Origin: Lepisosteus oculatus
Lineage: Eukaryota; Chordata; Actinopteri; Semionotiformes; Lepisosteidae
Direction: 5' to 3'
Assembly: GCF_040954835.1 (NCBI RefSeq)
Contig: NC_090723.1
Location: 3,544,001-3,608,000, forward strand
Length of the DNA: 64,000 nucleotides
Position 1 is the stretch's first letter; every line of letters begins with the position of its first letter. The notes below the pieces were generated by a model that saw only the letters and a program-made list of their open reading frames with translations, had not been told where the DNA came from and made no database searches. This document shows positions 1 through 12,136 of the stretch, in pieces. The position numbers were made by a program, and so were the translations under genes.

Positions 1-2873
1 GAATTTAGTAACACACCTGTCAGCTTCTGATTCACTTGTTAATCCTTGTTAATCCTCCACGCTCACCTCCTCACTGACGAGCAGATTAAATACTCAGATC
101 ACAGGCATCCTCTCAGCCTAGAGACTGATAGGCAATGCAGCATCAACATCCTGAAACAAGTCAAAGGAGAAATTCCCTGTCATTTATTTTTTTCTTTCTC
201 TTTCTGCATTTGCTTTTCTGACTCTAGGGAGGGGGGAATTCAAGTGGCACCAAGCAGTAGCCCTGTGTTTAGAACAGCTCAGTTCCTGCACTGGGGCTCC
301 ATGAGACCGATGAAGTGTTTTTGTAATGCCACATGAATTTGAGACACCCCTCAAATGTATGAGCAAAGGGTGGCTATTGTCAGGACTTGCATTCAAGAAC
401 AAATGTACTGTAACTGCAGAATACAATTAACTGCCTTTCCTTTTTTTTGGGGCCAGGTAATGATTTTACAGTAATTGAAAATAATGGACAAAGAGTCTTA
501 AAATCCTAAATAGAAGACTCGAGACTTCAATTTATTTACAACATGAGATGACATGGATTATATATTATTATTTTAATATTTGACTGTAGTAACATTAACA
601 TTATTTTCTGATAGCATGTTTCTTACAGTAACATATAGTCAAAACCTGACTATAAATGTGGATATTAATGAACTATTATCATGCATCCAATTTGTCTTCC
701 TTAAATTCCTAATAAGGATATGGAAATACAAGGTTAGCATTGGGCATTGTCTCTGTTAGCATTAACACAATCCATATACACAGACCCTCTTAGCACAACA
801 GGAAAAGCAGAAGGTAATTTCAAATTGCTGAATAATAAACTGGTAAAATCCACAGTTTGTGACCCTTCGGTTAATCAAACACCCACACATGCTGGTGTTT
901 ACAAGAAAAAAGGTCAATTTCATTTTGGTTTTTCAGTGATAAAAGATGCCATTGCATTATACAGGACCCTGTTGCAGGAACTGAACATTGCCCAAGCTCA
1001 TGATGATAGAAAAACACAATATTTTAATAATCTGGTATTACTGAACGTATTTATGATGCCCTGTTTTTGACTGACTAGATTAGCTATGGCACCTCAAAAA
1101 AGAAATGCATGCCTGAGATGAGTCTTCTCTGCTGGGGAACACACTTAGCTCTCTTTCATCTGCAGAAGGTTAAGTTGTAAAGAGTAATTCCTTGTTCAAT
1201 GGTAAACAAACAGCAACTGCTTCCAAGAACCACAAGCCATAGGATCACCAGGACGCTAATACATCTAAATGAAATGGGGTCGCCCCTGGGTTTATTGAGT
1301 TAGATCTTTTCATCCTTCACATCCTTCATGCACTTTACTCTGCACAACCTCATTTAGGCTGCTTTCTTCTTTGAGAGCTGTTATCCCTAATGCATCACCA
1401 GCACACAGAGCCAAATCTAAAGTCATTTCCCTCTTCTTTAACAAGATCGCCTCTAATGTGTTCAAACCAGCTTTACTGGCTGTCTGTCAAGTTGACCTGG
1501 CAGAGATCCTTTCAGCAAGCTGAAACTCTTATCAGCCAGTTTACTCTGCTGAGGTGCCTGCTCTGACTAACCGAGTGACAGACATTACAACTGAATGAAA
1601 AAAAAGACATTTATTTTCTGCTAGGTTTATTCTCTCTTTATTTGTGAACTCTTAGAGTGTTTATTAGAGTATGCAAAAGGCTTAAATACCCCATAGTTTC
1701 AGTGTCAACCTTCTATACTGTCACAGAATTTCAATTTCAATGCCAAACATGCATTGACACAAACCAAAGGGTCTGGGCCAGCCCATTCACACAATATTGC
1801 TGCACATTTCGAGAACAGTCTCTTTCAGGACAAGATAAAACAGCTGATACTAACAGGCACACTTTTGGGAAGTGCATGAGGAAAAGCTACATAAGCTTCA
1901 TTAAAAAACTGAACCTCCTGAAATGTTGTTAAATATAGGACAGAGGCCTAGACTGTTTAGCATTAGGAATTGAAATGGACAAAAGGAGATATACAGGGTC
2001 TCTGAGGTATGATGCAATAGTACACTTCCAGAACCAGCTCTGTCTGTGTCAGGCGTTAAAATCATCTTTACGAATGTCCTCTATAAACAGGCAGGACATG
2101 ATGGCAAAACATGTGTGGAGGCTTCACCCTACCCCCACAGTGCTGAAGAATCAGCAGCAGACTCCCAGCTCCTGAAATACCAGGAAGTGACATCACCAAG
2201 CCCCCTGGTGACGTGGAAACTCTACTTCACCAGCAGGACACGGCCTTAACTGAACCATAGAGCAATTACTCTCTTCAGGACACAGGCCGTCCTGGGATCC
2301 TCAATCCTACTACGTTTTTAAAATGGAATATTTTCCTCAAAGCCTCCTGTTACACATCACCCATGTTTAATAAGAGGTTAACTAGCCTTTCATTTTTTTT
2401 CCCCAACGGCAAAGAGAAATTATTGAGCAGAACGTGGTCTTCTTCAGCCATTTACGGATGAGCTTATTCAATTTCTGGTTGAATAATTAAACATGTTTAG
2501 AAAACATATACAATTAATTAAAAGCTTCCTCATTTGTGGAACATTTATTATTTTCCTTCTACTTCTCACAGACATGTAACTGCCTGTTGGCAAAATAGTC
2601 ACTGAAAAGACCCACATGCTTAGTGCTTTGCTGAACACTATTTGATTGCAAACTGGTTCAGCACTTACCTTTCCCAGGTACAGGAAAAGGAACAGAGAAC
2701 GATAAAACTGCTTTTGCCTGTTTCAGCGCTGAATAGATGCTTTTGTGAGCTTGAACGCCTGGATGATGTTTATTCAAAATATCCTCATTGTTGCTTTGTT
2801 CAAATTTAATGGCACCCTCTTAATGGAGAGAGGAATTTCTTTTTGTGTTCCCACTCAACAGCATTTCCAATAA
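1..2873. other. intergenic, no gene recognised
   Basis: AT-rich sequence with only short open frames (up to about 107 codons) that show no family resemblance and no splice-site support. No repeat was recognised with confidence. Confidence 0.6.
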
Positions 2874-3856
2874 TACAGTGCAGCAAAACAGTTTGTGAAC
2901 CTCCTCCCTAGGCTGGTCCATTTCCAGCTATTTTACACCTAAAATGTAGGTCTACATGAAAGTCATAATAAATAATTCAGATGCGTGGATATCAGTACTA
3001 TATGGCAGGATATCCTTGGTGTGAGGCAATACATCAGTGCTGAACCACAGTACACCACCACTGTGCTTGGTGGTCTGGATGAGGTTCTTCTGATGGAAGG
3101 CCAGGGTTAGGTTTTTGCCACATAAAACCCAACAATTTGAATGTTTGATTCACATGTTGACCAAAAAGTTCAACTTTTGACCTGTCAGTCCAGAGAAAAG
3201 TCTTACTCCGGTGAACTTGAGGGGGTGGTAATGTTCTGGGAGAAACATCCTGTAAAGGTTATCATGGTACTCTGGAGTTCCATGGCACCGCCTGGATGAT
3301 TTTCCAGGTTGCTCTTGGGCAGATCTTGGCAGAAAGAGTGCTGGGGTCCACAGTGTCCTGTGTAGAGTCAGCATAATCTTGAATATTTTCCATCTGTCCA
3401 ACAGCTGGGTGAAGCCGCAGATGTTTAGAAATGGTTGTGACACTTTCTAGATTGATGTGCATCAGCTACTCCTTTTCTTTGGTCCCCTTGAGTTTTCTTT
3501 TGATCGTGGCATAACCTGTTTCCACTAACTTGTATTTTGAAAACCAAACTCACAAAGCCACATACCATTTTATAGACCCGGGCTGCCCAAACTCAGTCCT
3601 TATTTACTTGTTGCTCAGTTATTTAGTCTCCTGATTCTAATTACCTCCTTAATTGCGCAAAGTAAACCAAGAGTTCACTCAGTCCACATAGAAAGATTAC
3701 TAATTCATAAGCCAATTTGTTTTAAAAAATGGAATTGATTAATATAAACCCTTTAGATCATTTAAGAAAAGACCTTTTTCAATCAAACAGGGTAGTATGG
3801 TAAAACATTGCCATTCCCATTATTTTGAGGGTTCACAACTTTGTATACACACTGTA
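2874..3856 (-). mobile_element. decayed Tc1/mariner-like DNA transposon with terminal inverted repeats
   Basis: The two ends are imperfect inverted repeats of about 28 bases. Both begin TACAGTG and both carry a GTGAACC block, at 2874-2901 and 3829-3856, which fits insertion at a TA dinucleotide. Between them the minus strand, read across frames, shows remnants of a Tc1-type transposase: a stretch like LWTDRSKVELFG at about 3205-3160, followed by KNLIQTTKHSGG at about 3090-3050. These recall the family blocks around a catalytic aspartate (SDESK) and the KHGGGSVMVWG motif. Stops and frameshifts interrupt it throughout, so it is a non-autonomous fossil. The subfamily is not assigned. Confidence 0.75.
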
Positions 3857-5654
3857 TATGGTTCATGCAGTACAGAGTATTTCTGGATAAATCAATTAAG
3901 CGTGATACTTAAAAGTAATTTTGTGTTTCCTGTAATATAGGATCATAACACATTTCATAAGTTAAGAATGCTCATCATAATGGCAGCTGTTTCAATAATT
4001 TACACAGATCTGGTCAATGACAACAGTAAATTAGCACAGACCCTGGGCACAAATCCTGCCACTGCTTTTCGGGTCTAGAATGCCACCGAGAGCAAGCTTG
4101 TTCTGCACTACATAATTTGAATGGCATGCATACTACCCTAAACTATTCAAAATGGAAGTTAGTGAGTTACTTAATCCCTGGGCAGTGCCAAAGAATGTGT
4201 CATCATTACAGAAAGGCCAATGATTCCCGTGTTGTCTGAGACTCTGGAGACTGGTCTGAGTATTTGTGCCGGACTTTTTAAGCATTCTGTGCAGGAAAAA
4301 CTATTCAGACACCAGTGCTGAACTACTGGTAAGACCATGGGTCTCTGACAAAACCGATCAAGCCATGAAGGAAACATGGATTAAGCTCTGTGGTATAGCA
4401 AGGCACCTCCCATGGGACTAGTGAGTAACTAGGAAACTATGATCACCATTGCAAAAGCACTGCATGACCTAAAAAAGGCCAGATTGCACAGCACATTGCC
4501 AGGCACACTGCCCAAAACAGCAGTCTCTGTAGGAAACTGCACTGTGGTTCCTATGTAACCTCTTCAACCTTACTGATAATCAATAAGCAGAAAGTACCAG
4601 GTCCAAGATTGGGGGCATCTGCTCCCTCTCAGTCAGGACTAGTCAAAGAACACTCCACACTGAGTGGTTCTGTGGACAGCAGCAAAGTTTAAAGGGTTTA
4701 CAGATGTGCAGCAGAGCTGAAGGTGGGGTTATGTGTTCTAGATTTGCCCTTCTGTTCTAAATCCAGACGCGTTCACGTGGCAACACAGTTGAACCAACAG
4801 GCAGGCTCTCTCCAGGAGTACAATTCTGAAACAAAAACCTATTGTTTCGTTTAGCTTTTACTGTCGTTGCTTTTACCCATATGAAACAATAACTCCAAAA
4901 CCCTTTGTGGCAGATTGGCATTAATTCTGTTACCTCTTACGGATAACACTGGATTCTCTGTGTAGAAAGTGCCTAAAGCGATGTTGTAATATTTAAGTTT
5001 ATAAGATAAGAAGATGGCTGAAATTATATTTTTACCTGGCGGTTTACCTTTCTTCTTAGTACAGACTGTATCCAAGACACAATTGAAACCTCTCATGCAG
5101 CAGCTCAACACAGTAATTACGACTTCCTTTGGAAAAAGAAAAACAAGCCTGAGGGCTCCCGACCTGCAGTATGTTATATGCTCAGCCAAAGCTATGATGC
5201 AAGAATCCCTAAATGGACTTCACCGTCAAATACAGAAGATGTCACAAGGCAACAGTGCGGGGAAAACAACGCTTAAGCAAAGTCTGTCAAGGACATTCAA
5301 AGAAAAGCTGAAGCTAACAATCAGGGTTGTTCAGACTGTGTGATTGTTTTCATTGCATACAAATGTACGCAAACAGTTTGCGTTCCTAGTGTTCTGTGTC
5401 CACACAACACCAGAACACAGCCTACTCAGAAAACAAGAGAACATTTTAGTAACATCACAGGAACATTTCACAACCAGATGTGGAATTGATTACATGGTTT
5501 CTTGCTTGCTTGCTTTGGGAATTGCAGGTTTTGTGAGCTGGAATTCTGGGAATGAGGGGGCTGCATCTTAATCTCTTTGCACAGCTTCACATTGAACTGA
5601 CTGCACATCAATGGCCTTTTCTCCCACTCTTACAATGCCAATTCCACTCAGTTC
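3857..5654. other. intergenic, no gene recognised
   Basis: Two overlapping open frames of about 110 codons on opposite strands near 4.85-5.34 kb have no recognisable domain and no splice context. No repeat was identified. Confidence 0.55.
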
Positions 5655-6009
5655 CCATTTTCTATCGCTTCTACCAATTCAGGGTCGCGGGGGAGCCAGA
5701 GCCTATCCCAACAAGCAACGGGCGCAAGGCAGGGCACACCCTGGACAGGACGCCAGTCCATCACAGGGCACGCACAGACACAAACACAGATACACACACT
5801 CACACCAGGTCCAATTTTCCCAGAAGCCAAATGAACCCACCAGTGTGTTTTTGGACTGTGGGAGCAAACCGGAGCATCTGGAGGAAGCCCAGACGAACCC
5901 ACAGGGAGAACATACAAATTCCACGCATGCAGTGCAGCGCCTCAGCAACTGAACCAGGCCCCAGCGCTGCAATGCAGCAAAGCTGACCCCTGCACCACCA
6001 TTGCCACCC
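5655..6009 (-). repeat. tRNA-type SINE copy 1 (near full length)
   Basis: First of nine copies of one family in the window. On the plus strand the copies run from a CCATTTTCTAACC-like end, through CACCCTGGACAGG, a CA-rich patch, TTTGGACTGTGGGAG and GGAGAACATACAAA, to an end like AACCACTGTGCCACC. The complement of that last end resembles a tRNA A box (TGGCGCAGTGG), so the polymerase III sense is the minus strand. The A-box end is degraded in this copy. Confidence 0.85.
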
Positions 6010-7233
6010 ACGATCCAAACTCCAAAACCTGCTCATGTACAAGATGTGCAAATCATCTAAGTATTAAACTAAACAGCAGTTCATCTGTTTGGGCTCAACT
6101 TTTTTTGTGCATTTTGCAAACTGAACATTGAAGGGAACCCGATGAACCACATAATGACAATTATTACTCAGTGCAGAAGTTAAAACACTTCTCCGAAATA
6201 ATAATGGCGCATTGTTTAAGTAGAGGTCAGTGCTCAGTGCACAAGCCCAAACAAGAGCCCTGAAACCTGTAAAGGATTTTTTACAGTGCTTTTAGTTTAC
6301 AACAACCCTGTGATTCAATGTGATTCACCTTTAAATAGCATACTAAACTCTGAAACACAGACGATATGTCAAACACAGGCAATATGACACATGCACTGTT
6401 AAAAACAATACAAACATTTATATCTCGATTTCTTATTGTAAACAATTTAGATTATGAAGGCAATGATATTTACTCAAAGTCAAACAACTTTGTAACAAAG
6501 TGGAAACCGATGTTAAAAAATAATCTTGTTTGAAAAATGCATCTTGTCTCTACAGATTTTATTTTTCTTTGGTGTTAAGTGCCTGAAAAACAAATAAAGC
6601 AATTAAAAACATACAAACTTTTAAATGTCAGCAAGCACTTGTCCAACTTTAAGTACAAGAAGGTATTTTATTACCTTTCTGCATGCCATTCTCCTGTATA
6701 ACAAGCACATATTTTAACTTTCAAAAATCCTACCCGCACTGGCATATAATTTTTCTCAGGTTATGCCTAAAAAATCTGCATATATCACTTTTATTCAGGT
6801 GGGCCCAACCCTGTGACTTTTCACCAAAGACACCACACATTCTGGAGGGACAAATGGCAAAGTATTTCTATTTTTGACCTTCTACCAGACCCATACCTTC
6901 TATTTTTACCACCGGCCTGGGACCACGGTATGTCATAACAACATGGTCCTTGGCAACCAGGACAGCTGTGTCCTTCCCACAGGCACTGCCCTGTAACCAA
7001 CGGCAACACAGCCCATCCAGCCCCATCCGATGACGTAATGATGTCTCATGGCAGCCCCGCCAGCAGGCACTACTCACGCCTACAGATCACACAGAGAGAA
7101 GACAGCTACACAACATAAGGCATGCTCTGAGCACTACGAACTCTGTAAGACCTGCACGGGCCAATCCAGTATTCTAGTAGGCCATTCTGTTAGAATGAGC
7201 TTCATCTGGCTGTTCTCTTCACTTCTGTTACTT
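6010..7233. other. intergenic, no gene recognised
   Basis: AT-rich in the first 700 bases. Open frames at 6.8-7.1 kb are short and unsupported. Confidence 0.55.
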
Positions 7234-7520
7234 CCATCTTTCTATCCTCTTCGTCCACCTCTGGGTCATGGTGCCAGAGTGTCAGAAAGCAGCGGGCGCA
7301 AGGCAGGGTACACCCATGATGGGATGCCAGTCCATTGCAGGGCACACACTCACACCAGGACCATTTTTTCCCAGAAGCCAGTTAACCTACCTGTGTGTCT
7401 TTGGACTGTGTGAGGAAACCAGGGCCCCCAGAGGAACGCCAGGTGAACATGGGGAAAACCTACAGACTCCACACAGCTCAGGCTCTGTGAAGCAGCAGAA
7501 CTAACCACTGTGCCACGGGG
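7234..7520 (-). repeat. tRNA-type SINE copy 2
   Basis: Same family as copy 1, retaining GCGCAAGGCAGGGTACACCC, the TTTGGACTGTG block and an AACCACTGTGCCACG end. It has an internal deletion in the CA-rich patch. Confidence 0.85.
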
Positions 7521-7603
7521 AATTAAAATATCTCACAGAAAAATCCAAAATATTATTGAGAAATGATTACAATATTAATCAAAAACTGAGTTAAGACCCC
7601 TCT

Positions 7604-7695
7604 AGGGTGTACTTCGCCCATTGCTTGCTGGGATAGGCTCTGGTACCCCTGTGATCCTGAACTGGCAAAAGTGATTAGAAAACGATTGGATGGAT
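7604..7695 (+). repeat. SINE tail fragment in opposite orientation
   Basis: Reads AGGGTGTAC, then TTGCTGGGATAGGCTCTGG, then a degraded GATTGGATGGAT end. This is the 3' part of the same SINE family in the plus-strand sense, lying about 85 bases from copy 2. It is the only family member here in that orientation. Confidence 0.7.
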
Positions 7696-9797
7696 ATTAC
7701 TAGGACTGATATATTTTCACAATCAGCTGTTTAGCTTTGTAGTTCTGACTGCACGAAAAGTCAAATCTCTTCTCTTTTGATCATCACATAAACAAGCAGA
7801 AGTACTTGTACACAGCAAGTGGGAATTACACTCAAAGACAAAATGAGTCTCTTATCAGCTGAAACCACCTGTCATAGTTTAAAAGGAAAATCACCATTAA
7901 GTAATAAGGCTTTGAAAAAGATGAGCTTGTTTAATGTCATTCCACTTTAGTGCACACCATAAGCAGGTTCCTATGACTACCACACACACCTGTAGGACAG
8001 GAGATACTTTTTTTTCCTCAGGTTCTTCTTGTTTCAGGAGACTAAAACACCGTCGAAAACAGAATTGAAACAGAACACCCTTAGGAACAGACCTCCTCTC
8101 CCTCCGCAAAAAAAGAGGAATCACTGAATAATGAACATGACACCTTTTTAGTGTTTCTTTCATTCTGACAAAACAAAAAAAATCCTGCACATTTTACGAG
8201 CATTAAACTGCTGCTGTGTGCATTCTGCACATGGCTTTTAAGACGATAAATCTCTCACTTTCATGCTGATCACAAAGTGTTGTGTGTCCAGCCATATTGG
8301 ATATGAATCAATCCAAGCTGCATTTAGAAAGCTGCCGGCTTCAAGACTTTGGGAAGAAGCCCTTTGATCTCTCACAGGTGCTAGCTGTTCCACAGTCTGA
8401 CCCAGGGAAGATCAATGACTGCTCTGGTATTGACTTCCCACCGAAAACCAGATCAAAACAGCCCTCTGCCTCCCAGTTTACACGCCTACACTCTTATTTC
8501 AGTCATCTCTCCTGTTTCACAGACTATAACTCTTTATTACCCCTCACGGGGATATTTTTTCTGTAAATACAAATAGCATATAAAAACCTAAAAGGCATTC
8601 CTGCATTACTAATGTTAAACCTGACAGGACAGTGAATAAAATGTGGATGGCTCTTTGGAAATCTTGCCTTTTAACTTATATAACCTATTCATCAGACTCC
8701 ATATTTATATATCTATAACCTTCCAAATTTCACATAAAGTCCTGCAACAATAAAGACGACAAGGTTTACTATTGTACAAGAGTCCCTTCAACAATGTGAA
8801 TCCAAAAATGTGGATTTTTTTTTTTTACAGACACTGGGTTAAAATTACATGGTATTAAACATGGCCTTAGTCATAGAATTACTGTATAAGGTAAAAAACT
8901 TGTTTAGACGAGACAATAAGCCCTCTGTCCTATCTGTCAATTCAGCTTCATTCATGTTGCATCCACAGACACAAACAAGAACAAGAACCACAATCTTACT
9001 GCACTACCTCTGGCACAGAGGAGTCCTGTACATCTTCTGACTAGTGAAAGACACTCTTGTAGAAAAGCATTTGTTAACTCAAACCTTCAGGCTTAGAAGT
9101 CCACAGAAATCTCAGCTGGTTTGTATTTAAAAAGCTATAAAAATCTCAACTACTGTATAGACCCTGCTGTTTTCTGTTTTTCTTGCTTAATGAGCTTAAC
9201 TGTTTCAGCGACATGCAGAAACACAATGAACAACAGGAGCTTGGCAATAATGTCAGCATCTAGTCTTTTGTCTCAGCAGTGCTACGCGTTATAAACTTGC
9301 TCTCCAAGGGTCCCTGCAGGGGGTATATTTATGTTATACCCATACGGGGAGTCTCTGTGTTCTCGCTTCAGCTACTACCCTGCATTGCAATGCAAATTCC
9401 CACTTATCTCTTTACTGCTGCTTCCAGTGGCAGGTATGACTTGTCATTCAGTATGTTTACACAAATACACAAAGCACAAGCATTACAGCAATTTGCACTT
9501 CAATGTAACCTGTAACAACTCCCTCCTGAACTCTAAAGAATATGCTTACTTATTCTTGCAGAAAGAAATATACGAGAAGAAATAGAAATTAAAGGCTTCT
9601 GAGCATTGACAGAATATATCATGCCTAGAACATAAAGATGTGCTTTTCCCTGCTTTTAAGATTCTGTGCCTTGCATCTGGGAAACCATGTCGATGAGCGT
9701 GAGGGAGCAGACAAGTGTCTATTTCCCTCAAACCCTGCCTTTGTCCTTCAAAGGGGCCCGGCTATAGTCCATAGCCATAAAGCAAGATTACAATAAC
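7696..9797. other. intergenic, no gene recognised
   Basis: AT-rich with a short T-run at about 8816-8826. No exon-like stretch with both splice sites was recognised. Confidence 0.55.
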
Positions 9798-10120
9798 CAT
9801 CCATCTTCTAACCATTTAATCCAGTACAGAGTCATGGGAAAGCCAGAGTCTATGCTGGCAAGCAAGTAGCACAAGGCAGGGTACACCCTGGAAGGGACAC
9901 CAGTCCACTACAGGGCAAACACATACACCGACATGCACACACTCATACCAGGGCCACCTTTCCCAGAAGCCAATTAATGTACCAGCATACCTATGGATTG
10001 TTGAAGAAAACCAAAGACCTGGAGGAAACCCATGCAAACACGAGGAGCACATACAAATTCCATGCAGATAGCACCCCAGGAACAGAACCCAGAGCCCCAG
10101 TTCTAACCACAGTGCTGCCC
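9798..10120 (-). repeat. tRNA-type SINE copy 3
   Basis: Runs from CCATCCATCTTCTAACC to CTAACCACAGTGCTGCCC and keeps all the family blocks. It is more diverged in the TTTGGACTGTG region. Confidence 0.85.
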
Positions 10121-11039
10121 ATTGCAATAACCACACTAGGTAATTTAGTTTTCCTGCGTTCTAATTTTCCTATGCTTTATTGGGCATTTGCCTTGCTTTA
10201 ACCATGCTCTGTAATATTTATTCTCCATTTTTAAATCATGCCTTTACTTTTCTTGACTACTTCCTGCTGAAATAATACACTAATTTGCCTTGGCAAAATT
10301 GTGGAAGGATTAGCTGCAGGCTGGTTTGTGGTATCTGGTGTTTGTGGGCTAAAGCTCACTCAGACTGAGACTTAAAAGCAATGTTACAAATGAGAGAAGA
10401 CCATCTGACCCATGTAGATGACTTGAATCTTGTCTCATTACATTAGAGCTTTGAAAGGTTAAATACACTGCTTATCCCCTGTGTTAAAACCTAACAAAGG
10501 AGAAACATTAAAAAAACATTACTCCTCAATAATGGACTACAATGGGCTGAATACCCTCCACTCACATGGAATCGCCGGTATGTTCTTACTGTATTGGTGC
10601 TTTCTAAGGTCTTAGAGGCACTGTTTATTCCCTTGCAACCTGCGGTCAAACAAGATAGCACCACTGAAAGAGTTTCAATTAACCAGTAACAAAGTCAGGC
10701 CCATCTAGTGGAATCTCTGAGAAATCATCATCATTGGATTTCATGGAACTCCCCATTAACTTTTCTTTCCATAAAGAGGAGGTGTACAACTCATTAGGGC
10801 CGTTCCTTGACATCTGCCAGAATCCCACCATCATTTGAGCTTTTCAACAAAGCTTGATGTTCACCCTCCAGTAGATGGCTAGCAATGATACTCGACTGGG
10901 AATTCCACGCAGAAAATAAAATCCATACATTCACAATTAAATGCATACAACTCCATGTTGTCATTCTCAATATATTATGTGACATGGACCACACCTTTAA
11001 AGGGTAACTTTAAATAATATTCTATTCAAATTGTCCTTG
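10121..11039. other. intergenic, no gene recognised
   Basis: AT-rich and CpG-poor, with no recognised repeat or exon. Confidence 0.55.
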
Positions 11040-12075
11040 GGAGTTTCATAAAGCAACACTCCGTACACGCAATAAAAAACGGACTGCATACAGAAACCAC
11101 AAAGCATAAGGGGTAGACTTCCAAACGTGTTCGAAATACTGTCAAGACCTCAAAAAATAAGGTCGTTTGCTTGTTTGTAGACGGTGTCACCTTTTATCTG
11201 AACCTCTGCAGGAAGCTTCACCTTCTTGATATGCATACTCGAGACAACCTTGACTAGGAAAGTTAATTCAATTCCCCAACATGTCGGTGCCATTTGGTTA
11301 CCCTCGGCTGAGATCTGATCTCTATTTCTTTCCACGCTGTTTCGAATAAAAATAAACCGCCTAGGGTTCCTATCATGCGTTTCGTTGTACCCTTGAAATG
11401 TTATGGGTGTGTTCTTGAAAAGTTAATCAGGATAATGCTTGACAGAAAAATTAGGTTGTTGTTTCATTTTGGCTCAGAAAACTGCCGCAAGTGCATATGA
11501 AGACATATGAAGTCAAAAGGTGTAGTCGCAATTTCGCCCGGATAGTTAGTTTTAAATGCCCTTGCTCAAACGGAATGTCCTAGCCTAGCGTTTGCGTCAT
11601 TTGACTCTAACTGAAATACTACATCAGATTTGGAAGAGCAAACAAAAAAAAACTTTTGCTTAGCAACATTTAGCTGGTAGTGAAACGTTACATTTCAAGC
11701 CACCGCCCCTCCAATATTTTAAGAAAGCAATATCACCTTGTTTCTACGATTTTCAAGAGTCACGTTTTCGTCAGGGGGTGGGGTAGATTTATGTACACGT
11801 CACGAGTAAGTCAAGTTGGGAGCAGAAAGACAACGCCAAAGAGAGCGTTTTTATCAATAGAAAATTCACGAGTTTACAAAAGCGACTTCGGAAAAGAACA
11901 TACTAGAACACACAATTCGAGAGCTCTCGTCTAAAATAAAATGTTGTCATTACCCGCATGTCTCCTCCATTGGACGTTCGAGAAAATGGATGGTGCCGGA
12001 ATGCGCTGAAAACATTGCTGAGCTTTCGTTACTTGAAGAAATTAGTTAACTATCATGACGATCACATTATTTGTT
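11040..12075. promoter_or_regulatory. CpG-retaining AT-rich segment, possible distal regulatory element
   Basis: I count roughly forty CpG dinucleotides in about 1 kb, against few in the CpG-poor DNA on either side. Base composition is otherwise not GC-rich. CpG retention in a vertebrate genome suggests germline hypomethylation, as at promoters and some enhancers. It lies about 4 kb beyond the 3' end of ARL4D. No gene model is attached, so regulatory function is an inference. Confidence 0.35.
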
Positions 12076-12107
12076 CACCTAATTGTCCAGTTGAATTGCA
12101 CGAAAAC

Positions 12108-12136
12108 CTTCTAATCTGTATTCCACAGATTAGAAG
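12108..12136. repeat. perfect 12-bp inverted repeat with 5-nt loop
   Basis: CTTCTAATCTGT at 12108-12119 is exactly complementary to ACAGATTAGAAG at 12125-12136, with ATTCC between them. The stem does not extend further. It sits just past the CpG-retaining segment. Confidence 0.9.

Noticed and set aside
5552-6051. Overlapping open frames of 80-144 codons on both strands
   Set aside because: They lie inside SINE copy 1; the CA-rich and GC-rich repeat body keeps several frames open by composition.
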